Shown here piece by piece: positions 12,706 to 23,978 of a DNA stretch of 64,000 nucleotides. This stretch comes from Pyronema omphalodes. Its lineage: Eukaryota > Ascomycota > Pezizomycetes > Pezizales > Pyronemataceae. Every line of letters begins with the position of its first letter. Position 1 is the stretch's first letter. Under the pieces are notes generated by a model that was not told the origin of the DNA, ran no database searches, and saw only the letters and a list, made by a program, of their open reading frames with translations. The translations under genes and the position numbers were made by a program. The DNA is taken from the NCBI GenBank assembly GCA_024516155.1, contig JAJJXM010000016.1, positions 799,501 through 863,500 of the forward strand, read 5' to 3'.

Positions 12706-13847
12706 ATGTTGACGATACGATCACCAATTTGGGTCCTTTCGGCCCTCGCCCTCACTGCCTCTGCCCTCGACTGGAATGGTCCAGTATCTACAGCGGTCGA
12801 CCAAGGCTTCTCGACGGGATACAGCCCAAAGCCAACCCCTCCACCAATGCCATACGTTGGTGGCCAGAGTACAGAATCATTATTTGGAATACCGGATCTC
12901 AAGAGAGCTGAACGAGAGGATCTCTGTGGATGGATTTCGACTGACGGAAACCCTTGTATGATATCTCTCAATTTACTTGACTTTGGAATTTTTATGACTA
13001 ACACTTGGAAAAACAGCGCATGCTATTTCTTGCGGAAGAGACTACACATGTACAACTCAAGGTGGAAACAATATTGTTGGATGCTGTAGACAAGGCGTCT
13101 GTCAACAAAGTACATCTTGTATCGGAATGTGGGACTACTCGTTGAGTTGTGGACCCGCATGTCAATCAGACACTCGAATTGGAAAATGGTACCACCCACT
13201 TGATCCAGGAAGGCCTGATATACTTGGTATTAACATCTTACTCTAGTACATCACAAGCATACCCATACTGTGGTGTCCTATGGGATGGACGTTTAAGTAT
13301 GTACGGATGTTTCGAAACAGCAAACGTCGGAATGCGGAATATCCTCTACAAGCCCGAATTACGCCAATCCGGCTGGAACAACGGCGGCCAACAACAATCA
13401 TTCCAGACTTCAACTTCAGCACGTAATGGCGACAATAACAATCAGAACGGACAGTCCAGCCGAACATCATCAAATGGCCCTCAACAGACCGGCCAACAGA
13501 ACGGTCACCCCGGTCAAGAGGAGCAGCAGAAGGGTATCAATGCTGGTGCTATTGCAGGTGGTGTAGTAGGCTGTTTGTTCGTCCTGGTTGCCGGAACAGT
13601 TGCCATTTACTACATTGCCAACGTTTTGCGAAGCCGACACGCCGGTTCGCCTGCTACTCCAGAGCCTGAGCAATTGGCATACCAGGAGGAATACCACGAG
13701 GATTACCAGGAGGAGTACAAGCCTAAGCCGGTCTACGGTGAGCGCAGCGTATACCAGTCTGATCTTGCATCACCAAACCCATCGATGTACATGGATGCAC
13801 AGACCATTTCGGGCAACTCAAACTGGAATGATCATGACCGGCATTAA
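12706..13847 (+). CDS. Secretory single-pass membrane protein with Cys-rich ectodomain
   Basis: The model joins 12706..12955, 13017..13188 and 13247..13847 (340 residues). Introns of 61 nt (GTATGA...CAG with a GACTAAC branch site) and 58 nt (GTACCA...TAG with ATTAAC) keep the frame. The second junction creates a Cys codon in a conserved-looking AYPYC...YGC block. Residues 1-21 form a signal peptide ending near ALTASALDW. The ectodomain has about fifteen cysteines, followed by an Asn/Gln/Ser-rich stalk. The transmembrane helix is about residues 244-266 (AGGVVGCLFVLVAGTVAIYY), and an acidic, Tyr-rich cytoplasmic tail follows. This layout is that of fungal wall-facing surface sensors or anchors. 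I cannot assign it to a named family such as WSC, and its ligand is unknown. Confidence 0.82.
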
Positions 13848-15714
13848 TGGAGTGTGTATGGTGGTCATTAAAAGGTTGTCAATGTTTGTATCTGTAAATA
13901 TGGAGTAGGGAACTGGCGTTGGTTTTTTTTGCACTTTTCGGGATCTAAAACACTCGTATCTTTACTTGTTAGCGACTATCCGAAAGGATACGGCCTCTTA
14001 GAGATAATGACACGAGACAAGACCTTGGGAAGACTGGGTATTAGCATAGTGCTTTATATTAATCTATTATATAATGTTGGATCAATGTACTCTGTTAATT
14101 TGTTTCATCACCGGTATTTGTTTTTGTAGACTCATTGTTAGAATGTATGCAGAAGACGCCTAGATTATGATTATGATCACTTATCATGAATCCAGGATTA
14201 GAATAAAAGTTTTGATAGTAATAGAAATATTATTCGCAACATTAATTTGCCAAAAGATGATTGCTTTTTGCAATTTGTGAGGCTAGAACTTGATTGCTAA
14301 CAAGACTTCTGTAAGTACATGATACAAGTCCAGGCGAGCAGAATCCACACTGATCCCAAACCAACTCCTCCGTTCCACTCACCTCCACCTTCTGCTCAAT
14401 CAACACAAAACTACCATATTTTCGAGTTTAGCCCCACCTGTGATGCAAATCTTTTTCTTCATTGTGTTTATTGGGCGAAGTTTGATGGTTTTTAGTCACT
14501 ATCTATCAAATTTTGATATGGCCGGACGTCGCCAGTACTGACTCTTTGACCTTCTCACCAGTAGTGAAGTAGTTTTCCTTCGTTACCACCTAGCCTTTTT
14601 CGTTCCGAAAACAAAGACGCCATCGCAGACGTCTCCGTGTTTCCGGAATTAACAGCCCGATTTTATTCTTCTAATATTCTTATGTCTGACAGTCTCTATT
14701 GCAGTATACGTCGTTCTCCAGAACTTCAGCCCTATCCATATGAGCTCACATTCAAGCATCAACCTCATCCCCGTGGTCATCACTGTCGGATCTGTCACAC
14801 CTGCTGCTTAGCGAGTAGCGCACGCGCATCATGGGATCGCAAAGACGTCTCTCCATCTTCGCGTCTCTGTCTCGATACGATGTGGGGCGCACGTCCCCGC
14901 TAATCCGATCTGACTCTCGTTTGCTTTGCGTCTCTGGCCGTCCTCCCCTAGGTGAATAATTCCGTGCAGCTTGCGCTTTGTGAGCTTGGCCCAACGTCTT
15001 AGCTGGGACTCACAGGACGTCGATTACTCCAGGCGCAGTGTTTTAGATTCAATAATGCGCCAAAATGAGAAATTCCGGGGCTAGGAACAGACGCCATGTC
15101 CGAGAGCTTGGTCCACGGAATATGGTTAGGTCTCAGCAAGACACAGCTGATCCATGTTGCTATCAGATTTCCCTGCCTCAAAGAGGATCGTCAGGTACGC
15201 GCTTAACCATCACCGGTCACACGCTATTTTGGTCGGCTTGGTCTCAAACGCTCGCGCTGCGCTCGGAAGCTGCTTCCTCGAGCTTCTTCAAATCTACTGG
15301 AGATTCTGCTTCGCTTTTTAAAACTTCGGGATCGGACGCGTCTGGACACACGATGGCAAGTTGCCGCTCTAGAGCTCCACAGCTAATTGGAAACGAGCCA
15401 GTAGAAGCGGCGTCCCAAGGGGCTAAAGAAGCTATGGCCAGATAACAGGAGGACCCAGCGATCTATAGTTGGACGTATGTGAGTTCTCACGCAGAGTTAT
15501 CACAATCTTCTCATCCGAGAGCACGTTGATGAGACTTAACGGTCAATGAGTTATCAATTTCATCCATCCTCAGCCCCCAATTACAATCATTATGTCCGGA
15601 TTCCTGCGCTGCGCTATGAATTTGTAGTCAACCGACAAGAAAGTGTGAGACCCTTGGAATTCCTGTCCAATACAATATTCTACATTAATCTGACAAACTA
15701 TAGTCTTCCCTGTG
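13848..15714. other. Intergenic stretch containing a coding relic
   Basis: The stretch between the membrane-protein gene and the coiled-coil gene is AT-rich up to about 14.6 kb and richer in GC from 14.6 to 15.5 kb. The GC-rich half contains the interrupted minus-strand coding segment described separately and a hydrophilic minus-strand frame at 14752..14994. No intact gene is supported. Confidence 0.45.
15180..15462 (-). pseudogene. Interrupted coding relic with in-frame TGA codons
   Basis: Reading the minus strand from an acceptor-like CTATAG, 72 codons are open (15462..15247) and end in a charged, helical-looking segment (DPEVLKSEAESPVDLKKLEE). The same frame continues past a TGA at 15244..15246 with further protein-like sequence broken by more TGA codons down to about 15180. 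CGA to TGA changes are what RIP-type C-to-T mutation produces, so a decayed gene is plausible. The original function is not recognisable. This call rests on composition by eye and could be wrong. Confidence 0.3.
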
Positions 15715-18111
15715 TCACCATACAAACGTCTCTCCCTCCTTCTCATCGCGTCCTGGCGTCTGAGGGCCCACTGAGTCCTTTCTGGGCGGCGGTGGTGGGG
15801 GTAGCGGACTGTTCGGTGGGGGAATGTCTAAATCTACTATCTCTTTCCGTCTCCTTCCTGACGGCGTCCTCCTGGATCGTACGGCTTCCTCCCCGTCATT
15901 ACTAATGACAATGTAGCCATCACCGGTTGGCTTCTGAGATTGTTGCTCCATCCCCAACTTTAACTGCCGCAACTGCCGTGCTTCCAACTGCTCTTTCTCA
16001 CGTCTGAGAGCCTTCATCTTTGCTTCCATGTCCTTCATCACTAGTGTCTGTTGTTTGGTTACGGCAATTCGATTTTCTAGCTCCCTGTGAAGGTTGTCGT
16101 TTTCTTCCCTTAGTCTGCTTGGAGGTGCCGGAAAGTCCTCACAAATCACCCTCGGTGTAACGGGCGTGCTAAGTTGTGACTGAAGCTCTTGAATAGTCTT
16201 GTCTCGGGTTTTAACGTCGCGGCGATAGGCTCTGATGTCGGATCTGTACAGCTTGATATCATGCTGGAGCTTTTCGATGGTGGCCAGGAGTTCCTCGGTA
16301 TTTTCATTCACTGATGGAGTAGCTGCCTTTTCATCCCGATGAGAGCACCGAGAACTGGATGACGAGCTTTCGACCAATTTGACCAAGATATCCTCATGGA
16401 CATCTGATTGCTTCTGTAGCTGCTCCAACTGCGCCTGGCTGACTTCCAATCGATCTCGGAGGTCACCGCTTTCGAACTCGAGATCGCGGATGCGTTCCTC
16501 ACGGTCCTCTATCGTTTGTTGACAATTGGAGTGCTCGGTTTGTTCTCTTTCCCAAGCTTCTCGGTATTCTGCTCGTTCTCGTTTGACAACGTTCATCTCT
16601 ACTTGGAGGTTTTGCAACAGTTCCTCTCTATCCTCCAGGCTATGCTTCAGCTTCTGAATTTCATGTTTGCTGTCGGAAACTCGCATCCAAGCATCTTCAG
16701 TTATCCTGCTCATATTGCTTTCCAGCGCTGCATTCTTGGTCTTCTCCTCCGCCAATCTTCCAGTGATTTTAGTCACCATATCCATCAAATCCTCCGCACT
16801 CTGTTCCGCAGTTTTTCTTCGGCGCATCTCATCCACTAACCTCCTACTAATCTCGGGCATGTCCATGGCAGCAATCTCTTGCTCTTTCCCTCCTCGTTCC
16901 AGCTTCTCAAGCTTCTCCTTCATCCAATTCACCTCTTCGTCACGCTCTCTCACTCGAGCTTCCAAAACCTGAATCCGGTTTTTGAAGCCGTCATTATTGT
17001 TACGCAATAGCTCCAACTCTTTCTCCTTTCCTTTTACAACTGCCGGCCACTCTTGCTTTCGGAGTGCATCAACCTCTATTGCATGGGATTCTTTCAGCGA
17101 ATCAATAAGCTGCCCATGCGACACCCTTAGAGCCTGGATCCTGGAGCTGTGCAGCGTTGCCTCAGAAATTAACTCGCGGTTCCGGGCTTCAAGATCTTGG
17201 ATTCGTGCGAGTAGTTGCTTTGTAGCAGGCGAGTGTATTTGATCGTCCCCGTGGTCAATATGCGTATCCATACTGCTAAACGATCTTGCGGGGAACGTTG
17301 TGAAAGTCTATTGTCTTCATCAGCAAACTTTTCTACCGGGGAAAACCATTACACATACCGATTTTGGCACGGCCTGCGGTGTTGACGCCTGCTCTTCTAC
17401 AGCGCCTCCATATTTTCCTATCGCAACTTCGAAAGTCTCCGGCGACAATGGCGGCGAAATCGGTAATGGCAATCTAAACTCTCGCTTTCTAGCCGTTGGA
17501 CTGGTAGGTGAAACGCCTGCGCCTGTGATCGGCGTCGGGGGCTCAGAATTGCTCTGCCGCTTTGAGATGGGAGGCGGTACAATATCGGAGAGCTCTGAAG
17601 AAATTGAGAGCGAGGGTTGGTGTCTGAAATGATGTGTACGAAGCGGGGCGGGGGCGTAGATCTTGGGGACCGTTGGGCCCGGAGCCGCCGTTACTGGTGA
17701 AATTGAAACGGAGGATACGGGAGTCCCTGAGGGCGATGGAACTCGCGGTAAAGGCGACGCTCGACTTCCTCCACGACTCACACTGTGGTATTCTCGGTAA
17801 TCGGGTGGATAGGCCCCGTGTGGTGTCGGTAGATTTCGTTGCCATGTGTCGCTCGTCGACCGTGAGTGGCTCGGGGAGGGGAATGCATCCTCTTGTCCGT
17901 ATGTTGCGGCGCGATTTCGGAGACCCGGACGTGGGAGACTGGGATTCAAGGCGGCATTTGGTGAAGTCGGAGAGGATTCTTTGGAGCGACTCGGCTTGAC
18001 AAGCTTGCTATTGGTTATGCCGTAGATCTCTGCTGGCGACTTCGTGGAAGACGGCGATGAAAGCTCGTCGGAATTTTTTCGCCGAGAGAAAAGATTCAGT
18101 GATGGTGCCAT
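15715..18111 (-). CDS. Large coiled-coil protein with disordered Ser/Pro-rich N-terminus
   Basis: The model is complement of 15715..17307 joined to 17359..18111 (781 residues). The 51-nt intron (GTATGT...AATAG, with a GCTGATG branch-like site) is in phase 0 on both sides, and it removes the stop that otherwise ends exon 1. The first ATG in frame is at 18111. Residues 1-250 are low-complexity Ser/Pro/Arg with many SP/TP sites. Residues about 270-700 are nearly continuous heptad coiled coil (ARIQDLEARNRELI and many similar turns). The C-terminus has a polyproline run (PPPPPP) before DSVGPQTPGRDEKEG. It is probably a cytoskeletal or septum/polarity scaffold by architecture only; no named family is recognised. 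The coiled coil could align weakly to myosin or other coil proteins without homology. Confidence 0.85.
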
Positions 18112-21100
18112 GGTGGGGTGCGTCGTTGTGCTGCTAGAGCGTGACAACCAGTGTCGGGAAATAAAGAATACAAGCAGATAAGAAACGAAGTAAGGACGAA
18201 GGAAATCAAGGCTGCCCTAGAGTCGATAAAGTCGACAAGCACCTGCCAAACGAAGTTCTGGAGGTTATTCCTGAATGACCGTAATCAACGAGTTCATGCG
18301 CTTTCTACCCGTTAGCTACTTTGTCGTTTTTCAATGTAAGGGAATTTGGTTATAATACCTGACTCCAGTGCTGAGTTGTATGGAAGGCAGAAGACACAAC
18401 CCGAGGATTATATGATACTTCCAAGGTTATTCAAACACTGTGGAAACAATTCTGCACCCTCACCCCTCTCTCTCCTCTCTAAAAGAAGCCACAGACTGAA
18501 GATGTTTTCAGCTGCTCCTTTGTTTCCGGCGTTGAGGAGTAGCGGCGTAAGTAGCGGCGCGCGGGGTTGACGCGGCGGAGGTTTCGTAGATCGTCCGGAT
18601 GCTAAAAAGGTCGTCGACTTGCTATGCACACCAAGAGCCGCCTGAATGTGTCGCAAAGCAAGAGAATAGAAATAAAACTCGAAGATAAAACAAGAGTGGA
18701 ATCGGGAATCAGGATAATCGTCCGGACGTTTAAGCTTGTATCCCTCGTTTTGGAGAACGTACGTATGTGAATGTAGGTTTCGAAATGCAGCCGTCCGTTG
18801 TCGTGCCGTTTCTAACGTCAGACGTAGGACAGGGCCAGTCCAAGAATAGAGTACTGTATGTAAATAGAGAACAAATAAATAAAAAATATGATAAAATGCG
18901 AAGAAATAATTTAATGCACGACAAGAACAACAAGAATAAACACCAGCACACAATAGCAACACACAAAACACGAGTATCTAAAGAAAGTGAGGGGTATGAA
19001 GGTCTTTTTAGATTTCATAAATACGCATAGCTGTGTGGTGCCAGAGTGGTTCCCGACGGTGAAGAATCAGGCAAGGCTAGAGTAAAGGAGGCTAGATAGG
19101 TTTCACTATTGAACGTCTTCCGAGATAAATAGCCATGTGCCAGATCACGATGACAACACTGATTCGAACTTGGAACATCAAAAGCCCAAGGGAACCCTGG
19201 AAGCCTTGGGAGCCCTGGAAGATCCCTGGGAACACAGAGTGGAAAAAGTGAAATATTACCCACGCAAAGGAAAAGAAAAATAAGACATCGGAGAGCACAA
19301 AGTGAAAAAAACCACCCAGGTAAAAGGAAAATAATACCCCCGGAAGCACAAAAGTGAAAAAATATAGGGAAGGGCAAACAAGACCCTGAAATTAATGGCG
19401 GAAACAAACCCCACTTTCTTCTCAACATTGGGAAGATAAAACGATGGCAACCAATAAATGCCCTACGAACTTGCAATCCCAGCCTAGGGAAATTCAAACG
19501 GGTAATATATTACCCCAATTTCATAGCACTTATTTCCATATGACGAGAAAAATTTCTGTCCGGGGAAGCTAAACGAATCAGCGACTTTGCATGGGAGTAA
19601 CTTCAGATAGCTGTCCGAATTTTAAGCGCCGCGCCCATGACATCCTTAAATCATCCTGTCACCTGTGCAGATGACGGACTTATTTCAGATCATCATGGTT
19701 GCGAACCTATCGTATGAACTCTTTGGACCAGCTGAACTTGACGGCGCACCAATAGGTATGTTTGTAGTGATTATGTAGTGTACATATACATACTACGTGC
19801 TAAGACCAACGAAGCACAAAGCCTTGTTTACCGAGGATACATAGGACCGTAGATCTCGCTCATGAGCAAGTCAAATACTTGCATTTACACGGAACAGGGA
19901 TTAGGAAAATTAACCGAGGTGAGGGATGACACGATATTTTTAAAGTCTCCCCGCGACAACCCCTAGGTATGTATTCGTCGTACAGGTGTACAAACGGTTT
20001 GTTTGATCTCCTATAAATTCCCGGTGTCAGCTTCTATCTCAAGGATTCCCATGACTTCCATGGCTTCGAGGAAATGAAGATTAGTTTTGTTCAATCATGA
20101 TATCTCCACACTGGGTTGATTACTTTTTAGTCATTTGCTTGCTTAAGGGAGTTGATTGGACAATGCGTAGAGTGCAAATTCCACCATGTGAACCGTGCAT
20201 CCATCCGTATCTCGAATACGGAATGCAAACACTTGAAACTTCAAGACAACTTCTAGAAATTGTTGAATAAATATTACCGGGCTGTGCTAAGTGCTGATTA
20301 TAGCGCTATTTGTTACTTATAATAGGTGCATGAAATTCGTGAATGGGGCTTTCTTTAAGATACTTCTAAAGAATACTTCGCGAAGATCCTCTGCGCACTC
20401 ATTCGGTGAATGAAGTACATGTGTGGTGGGTATTGACATTATCATAGTGGCTTAGATAGCACTTCAATGATTCAATAACTAGCCACCGAGCTTCCTTCGG
20501 ATACTCAATATCGTCCGTTTTATGCCGACAGAGATGAAAATACCCCGAAACGAAACCACTTAGTAAGTTTGTAGTCTAAGCTCTCGTTTGTCATGCTCCG
20601 GTTCACATTTAAGACATTAAAGGTTTTAAAATAACCGTATCAGAAGCACGCAATCCATATTATACCCCCTGTCAATGATCCCCAAACAAGGAGCTTTATA
20701 TGCATAGGGAAGGTACCAAGGTTATAGCGCGCTTTATGCATAAGATAGAGTGACTGAAATATCTCTAAAACCGACACGAACCAGCAGTTGTCAGTGTTAT
20801 TAAAGAACACTTGCAAACGAGATGAAGACTTATAAAAAGGTTTTTTAATAATGGTGAAATAATTGGATGAAAACAATAGAAGGAAGAGGAATAATATGAA
20901 ACGAAACAGAAAGCTATTTTTGTGAAAGACATAAAGGGGAAAAAAAACAATCAAGAGTTCTGAGAGGATATAACTTGCCGCTGGAAATGGACGACTCGGA
21001 TAAAAAGTAAGATGAGTATGTATATTAAGCAAATCTTTCTAAGCTCGGAACATACCCGGAGAATAAGATCTATTGAGAAGGAACTTTTGGAAACATACCT

Positions 21101-21582
21101 GCATTCATCCAGCACTATGTAAGCTGCAAAAAATCTATAGATCATCGGTAATACGGCAAGCGTCGTGAAGCCGTCGGATGCTAGATAAGAATACCTCACC
21201 ATCATCTTCTACCACGGTACCGGTAACATTCTCCCTTAAGACACTACAAAAACAGCCAGTCCATATACATATCGGCCAGGTACAGTCTATAAAAACCATC
21301 AAATCACCCAAAAATCCACCCGGTCAGCACAGTGCAAAACCACCTGTAACACAATGGTACATAATGAAACGCTCTACGACAGTCCAAGACCATAACAGAA
21401 GCATCCTCTAATACATACCTAGTTACTACGCCTCAAAGATGCATACATAGCTGGTTACATGCATATGTAATGCAACAAACCTCAGTTTCCAGCCACCGGG
21501 TCCACGCGTGATATGTATGTATTTAAAATGTTGTGCTTTATGTATGTACATATGTACAAAAATAAAATAAAATAGAGCCAAC
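18112..21582. other. 3.5-kb gene-poor AT-rich stretch
   Basis: It is the upstream side of the coiled-coil gene, then long AT-rich sequence. No gene is supported; the long minus-strand frames here are hydrophobic products of purine-rich DNA. About 19200..19385 holds degenerate purine-rich units of about 53 bp, listed separately. Confidence 0.5.
19205..19385. repeat. Degenerate ~53-bp purine-rich tandem units
   Basis: Roughly two and a half units share the order GG-AGCACAAA(A)GTGAAAAAA, then a CACCCA-type spacer, then GTAAAAGGAAAATAA. Unit ends fall near 19305 and 19360, and a weaker copy precedes them. The copies diverge strongly. No coding or known element is associated. Confidence 0.45.
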
Positions 21583-23063
21583 TACGGCAATGCATTTGTA
21601 CATGGAGGGCCAAAAGAATTTTGCCACAAAACCAACACTCCATGCACGTCGCATGCACAACATCCAACAAGTGCACTTTCCACTACCCATGACCTACAAG
21701 CCACAAACACCGTTGACTAAACCACAAGCTGTGGCGCTCCATAAAATCGGAAGCGCGCAGAAAGTACATTTGTTATCTAAATGGCACAGAATATTGTTAA
21801 GCGCAAATAAAACAATGGTCAAACCGACGACATCGATATTTTAAAGCGCACATAACACAGTAGTTAGAAAAAATGAATAGAAAGGCAGTAATGCTACAGA
21901 ACATTTTGTATCACAGCGTGTATAAAAGTAAATAATGATCAGTAAAATGTAGAGATTCTCTTGGGTTCGGGGCTCAGAGTAAGATATTAGAGAATTAGAG
22001 GTATTACTGTTTTTACCACTGGCAGAGAAGAAATCAAGACCGTACTGTTGTGAATATGACTTAAAACAAACAATAAAGTCACCATCAGTATGGTTCTTGC
22101 TTTCATTTTTTCTTTATTTTGTCTTTTCTCCACAGATTATTGCTTATTATGTCCGTGAAGATTTCTTTAGCTCCTTTAATAGGTTAATCTTGATATGTAT
22201 GTCACAAAACTTTCAAAAACACATCACACATATAGAATTAGCATTACACTCACGTCCAAAAGAATCACATAAAGCATTCTGGATAAAAAAAACCCCTAAA
22301 TGTGAAACCTAAAAAAAAGGTTATGATGCCACGGAGAAAAAAATGATTTCACCGTCAATCAAATTAAAACGCCTCGCATTTCCCTTCCTTCGATCGCCAC
22401 TAAATCATTCCACTATGTATATACAGTGAAGAAAGAAAGCATTTAATATACATCAACCAGCCGCTTCTCAAGGCAATCAACCGTAACATCATTCCGTTGC
22501 TAAAAAGAAAAGTCTGTTGTTTCTATGAAGTTTCAATAAGTGCTGTGGTGTTTCTGTGGGGCAAAAACTACGACAGCTCAGAATATCAGCAAGAAAATCC
22601 TTTTTCCACTCCATTTATCTACTATTCTTAGGGCTGTAATGTAAAATCTCATCCTGCATCATTCCATTTGTATTCATTCATCGTACAGACTCCTTTATCT
22701 GCGCTCATGGAATATTCTGTTCGATCTAAATCACCACTATCTCAACAGCCACTGCAGAACCGTCCATCAATTTTTTTTTAATGAGAACTGTGTTATTTGC
22801 GCTTTATAGTCTTGATGTCTTTTACTTAATAATTGTTTGATTTACACTTAAGAATATTTTGTGTCATTTGGATTACCACTATATGTAATGCGCGTTTCCG
22901 TGGTTTGGTCAGCGGTGTGGTATGGTTGGGACAACGGTGTCTGTGGCTGGTGGGTGGTAGTGCGCAAAAGTGCACTTGTTGGATGTTGTGCATGCGACAT
23001 ACATCTAGTGTTGGTTCGGTGGCAAAATTCTTTTGGCCCTCCATGTACAAATGCATTGCCGTA
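21583..23063. mobile_element. Non-autonomous DNA element with ~279-bp terminal inverted repeats
   Basis: The left arm 21583..21861 and the right arm 22787..23063 are inverted copies of one another. They share the 5' end TACGGCAATGCATTTGTACA and then long stretches of identity (GGGCCAAAAGAATTTTGCCA, GCATGCACAACATCCAACAA) down to an inner AAAGCGCA-ATAACACAGT block. CCAAC stands directly outside both ends (21578..21582 and 23064..23068), as a 5-bp target duplication would. The 925-bp interior is AT-rich and has no transposase-like frame, so mobilisation would need enzyme from elsewhere. If the ends were instead CGGCAATG with TA flanks it would look like a Tc1/mariner-type insertion, but the longer CCAAC match favours 5 bp. 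Superfamily not assigned. Confidence 0.75.
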
Positions 23064-23068
23064 CCAAC

Positions 23069-23978
23069 GGAAATAAGCTTTTCATATCCGCTTTTACAAA
23101 GGTGTTGAGACTCGGTTCGGCTATGTCCGTGGGTTCTTGTAATCTTGAGTCATGGAAGCGCACTCGGTTTGAGATCGCCTAAAGGTCTTTTTTTATCAGT
23201 CGTCGAAGATTATATTTGGAATTTGCTAGAAAACTTATGCGCAACTAATAATATTATTCGAGGAATCAAGATGGAGAATTCATCCTAGAACATCTGCTCG
23301 CCCCATGCCCATAGGTCAGTTTGATTTCAGATTGATTTCATGTACAGGCACTCGCCAGCATGTCGACGATTGGTGTACTGATAGTAGAAGTATCCGCACA
23401 AACCAGATGATCAGTACGTAGGTGGCTGAAATAAACTCCACTTTTTGTTTGCATACTTCTTAGATACATGCAATTTACTTCGGAATCCGGGTTGTCGCAA
23501 GTCGCGACAGAAGAAGCCAAAGTCCGCGATCACGAGAAGAATTTTATGCATGTTCGTCTGGAAAAAATCATGGAAAAAGTAAAAACTATGGTTCCCATGC
23601 GGTGCCATATTGAACCGGCTTCGCTAAGGTTGTACAAACGATTCAACAGTTCGTTGAGATCGGCGATGCGATGTATCCTCACAACTTTGTGTATCACACT
23701 GCGTGGAACTTGATCCAGACTTGGGTGTGGGAATTCGTAAAATCTTCATCCGGTTGAGAAATGACCACTTGGTTACACAGAAAGTTAATTGCTTTCTTCG
23801 GATATCAGATAAGCTTTACGGTTGAGACGATAAGGATACATGTTGTGGAAGACAAAAAAAGCTTAAATACGTCATCATAAGAAATCACTAGATATGTTTA
23901 CATGTATTCAACTATTACAACTACTTCCTTCTTTGAGTATTATAGAAAATAAATCCCCTTTCTCTTCTCCCCCACCCC
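23069..23978. other. Intergenic stretch downstream of the TIR element
   Basis: About 0.9 kb lie between the element and the stop codon of the HeLo/kinase-like gene. Small frames exist on both strands but none has splice or start support. I see no RNA gene or further repeat. Confidence 0.5.

Noticed and set aside
17272..18111. Two separate minus-strand genes (exon 1 ending at its own stop, exon 2 starting at ATG 17271)
   Set aside because: The two would be only 48 bp apart on the same strand, whereas a 51-nt intron with good signals joins them in frame.
19015..19497. 160-codon hydrophobic minus-strand frame
   Set aside because: It lies over purine-rich degenerate repeats, starts without ATG and has a composition explained by the A/G-rich + strand.
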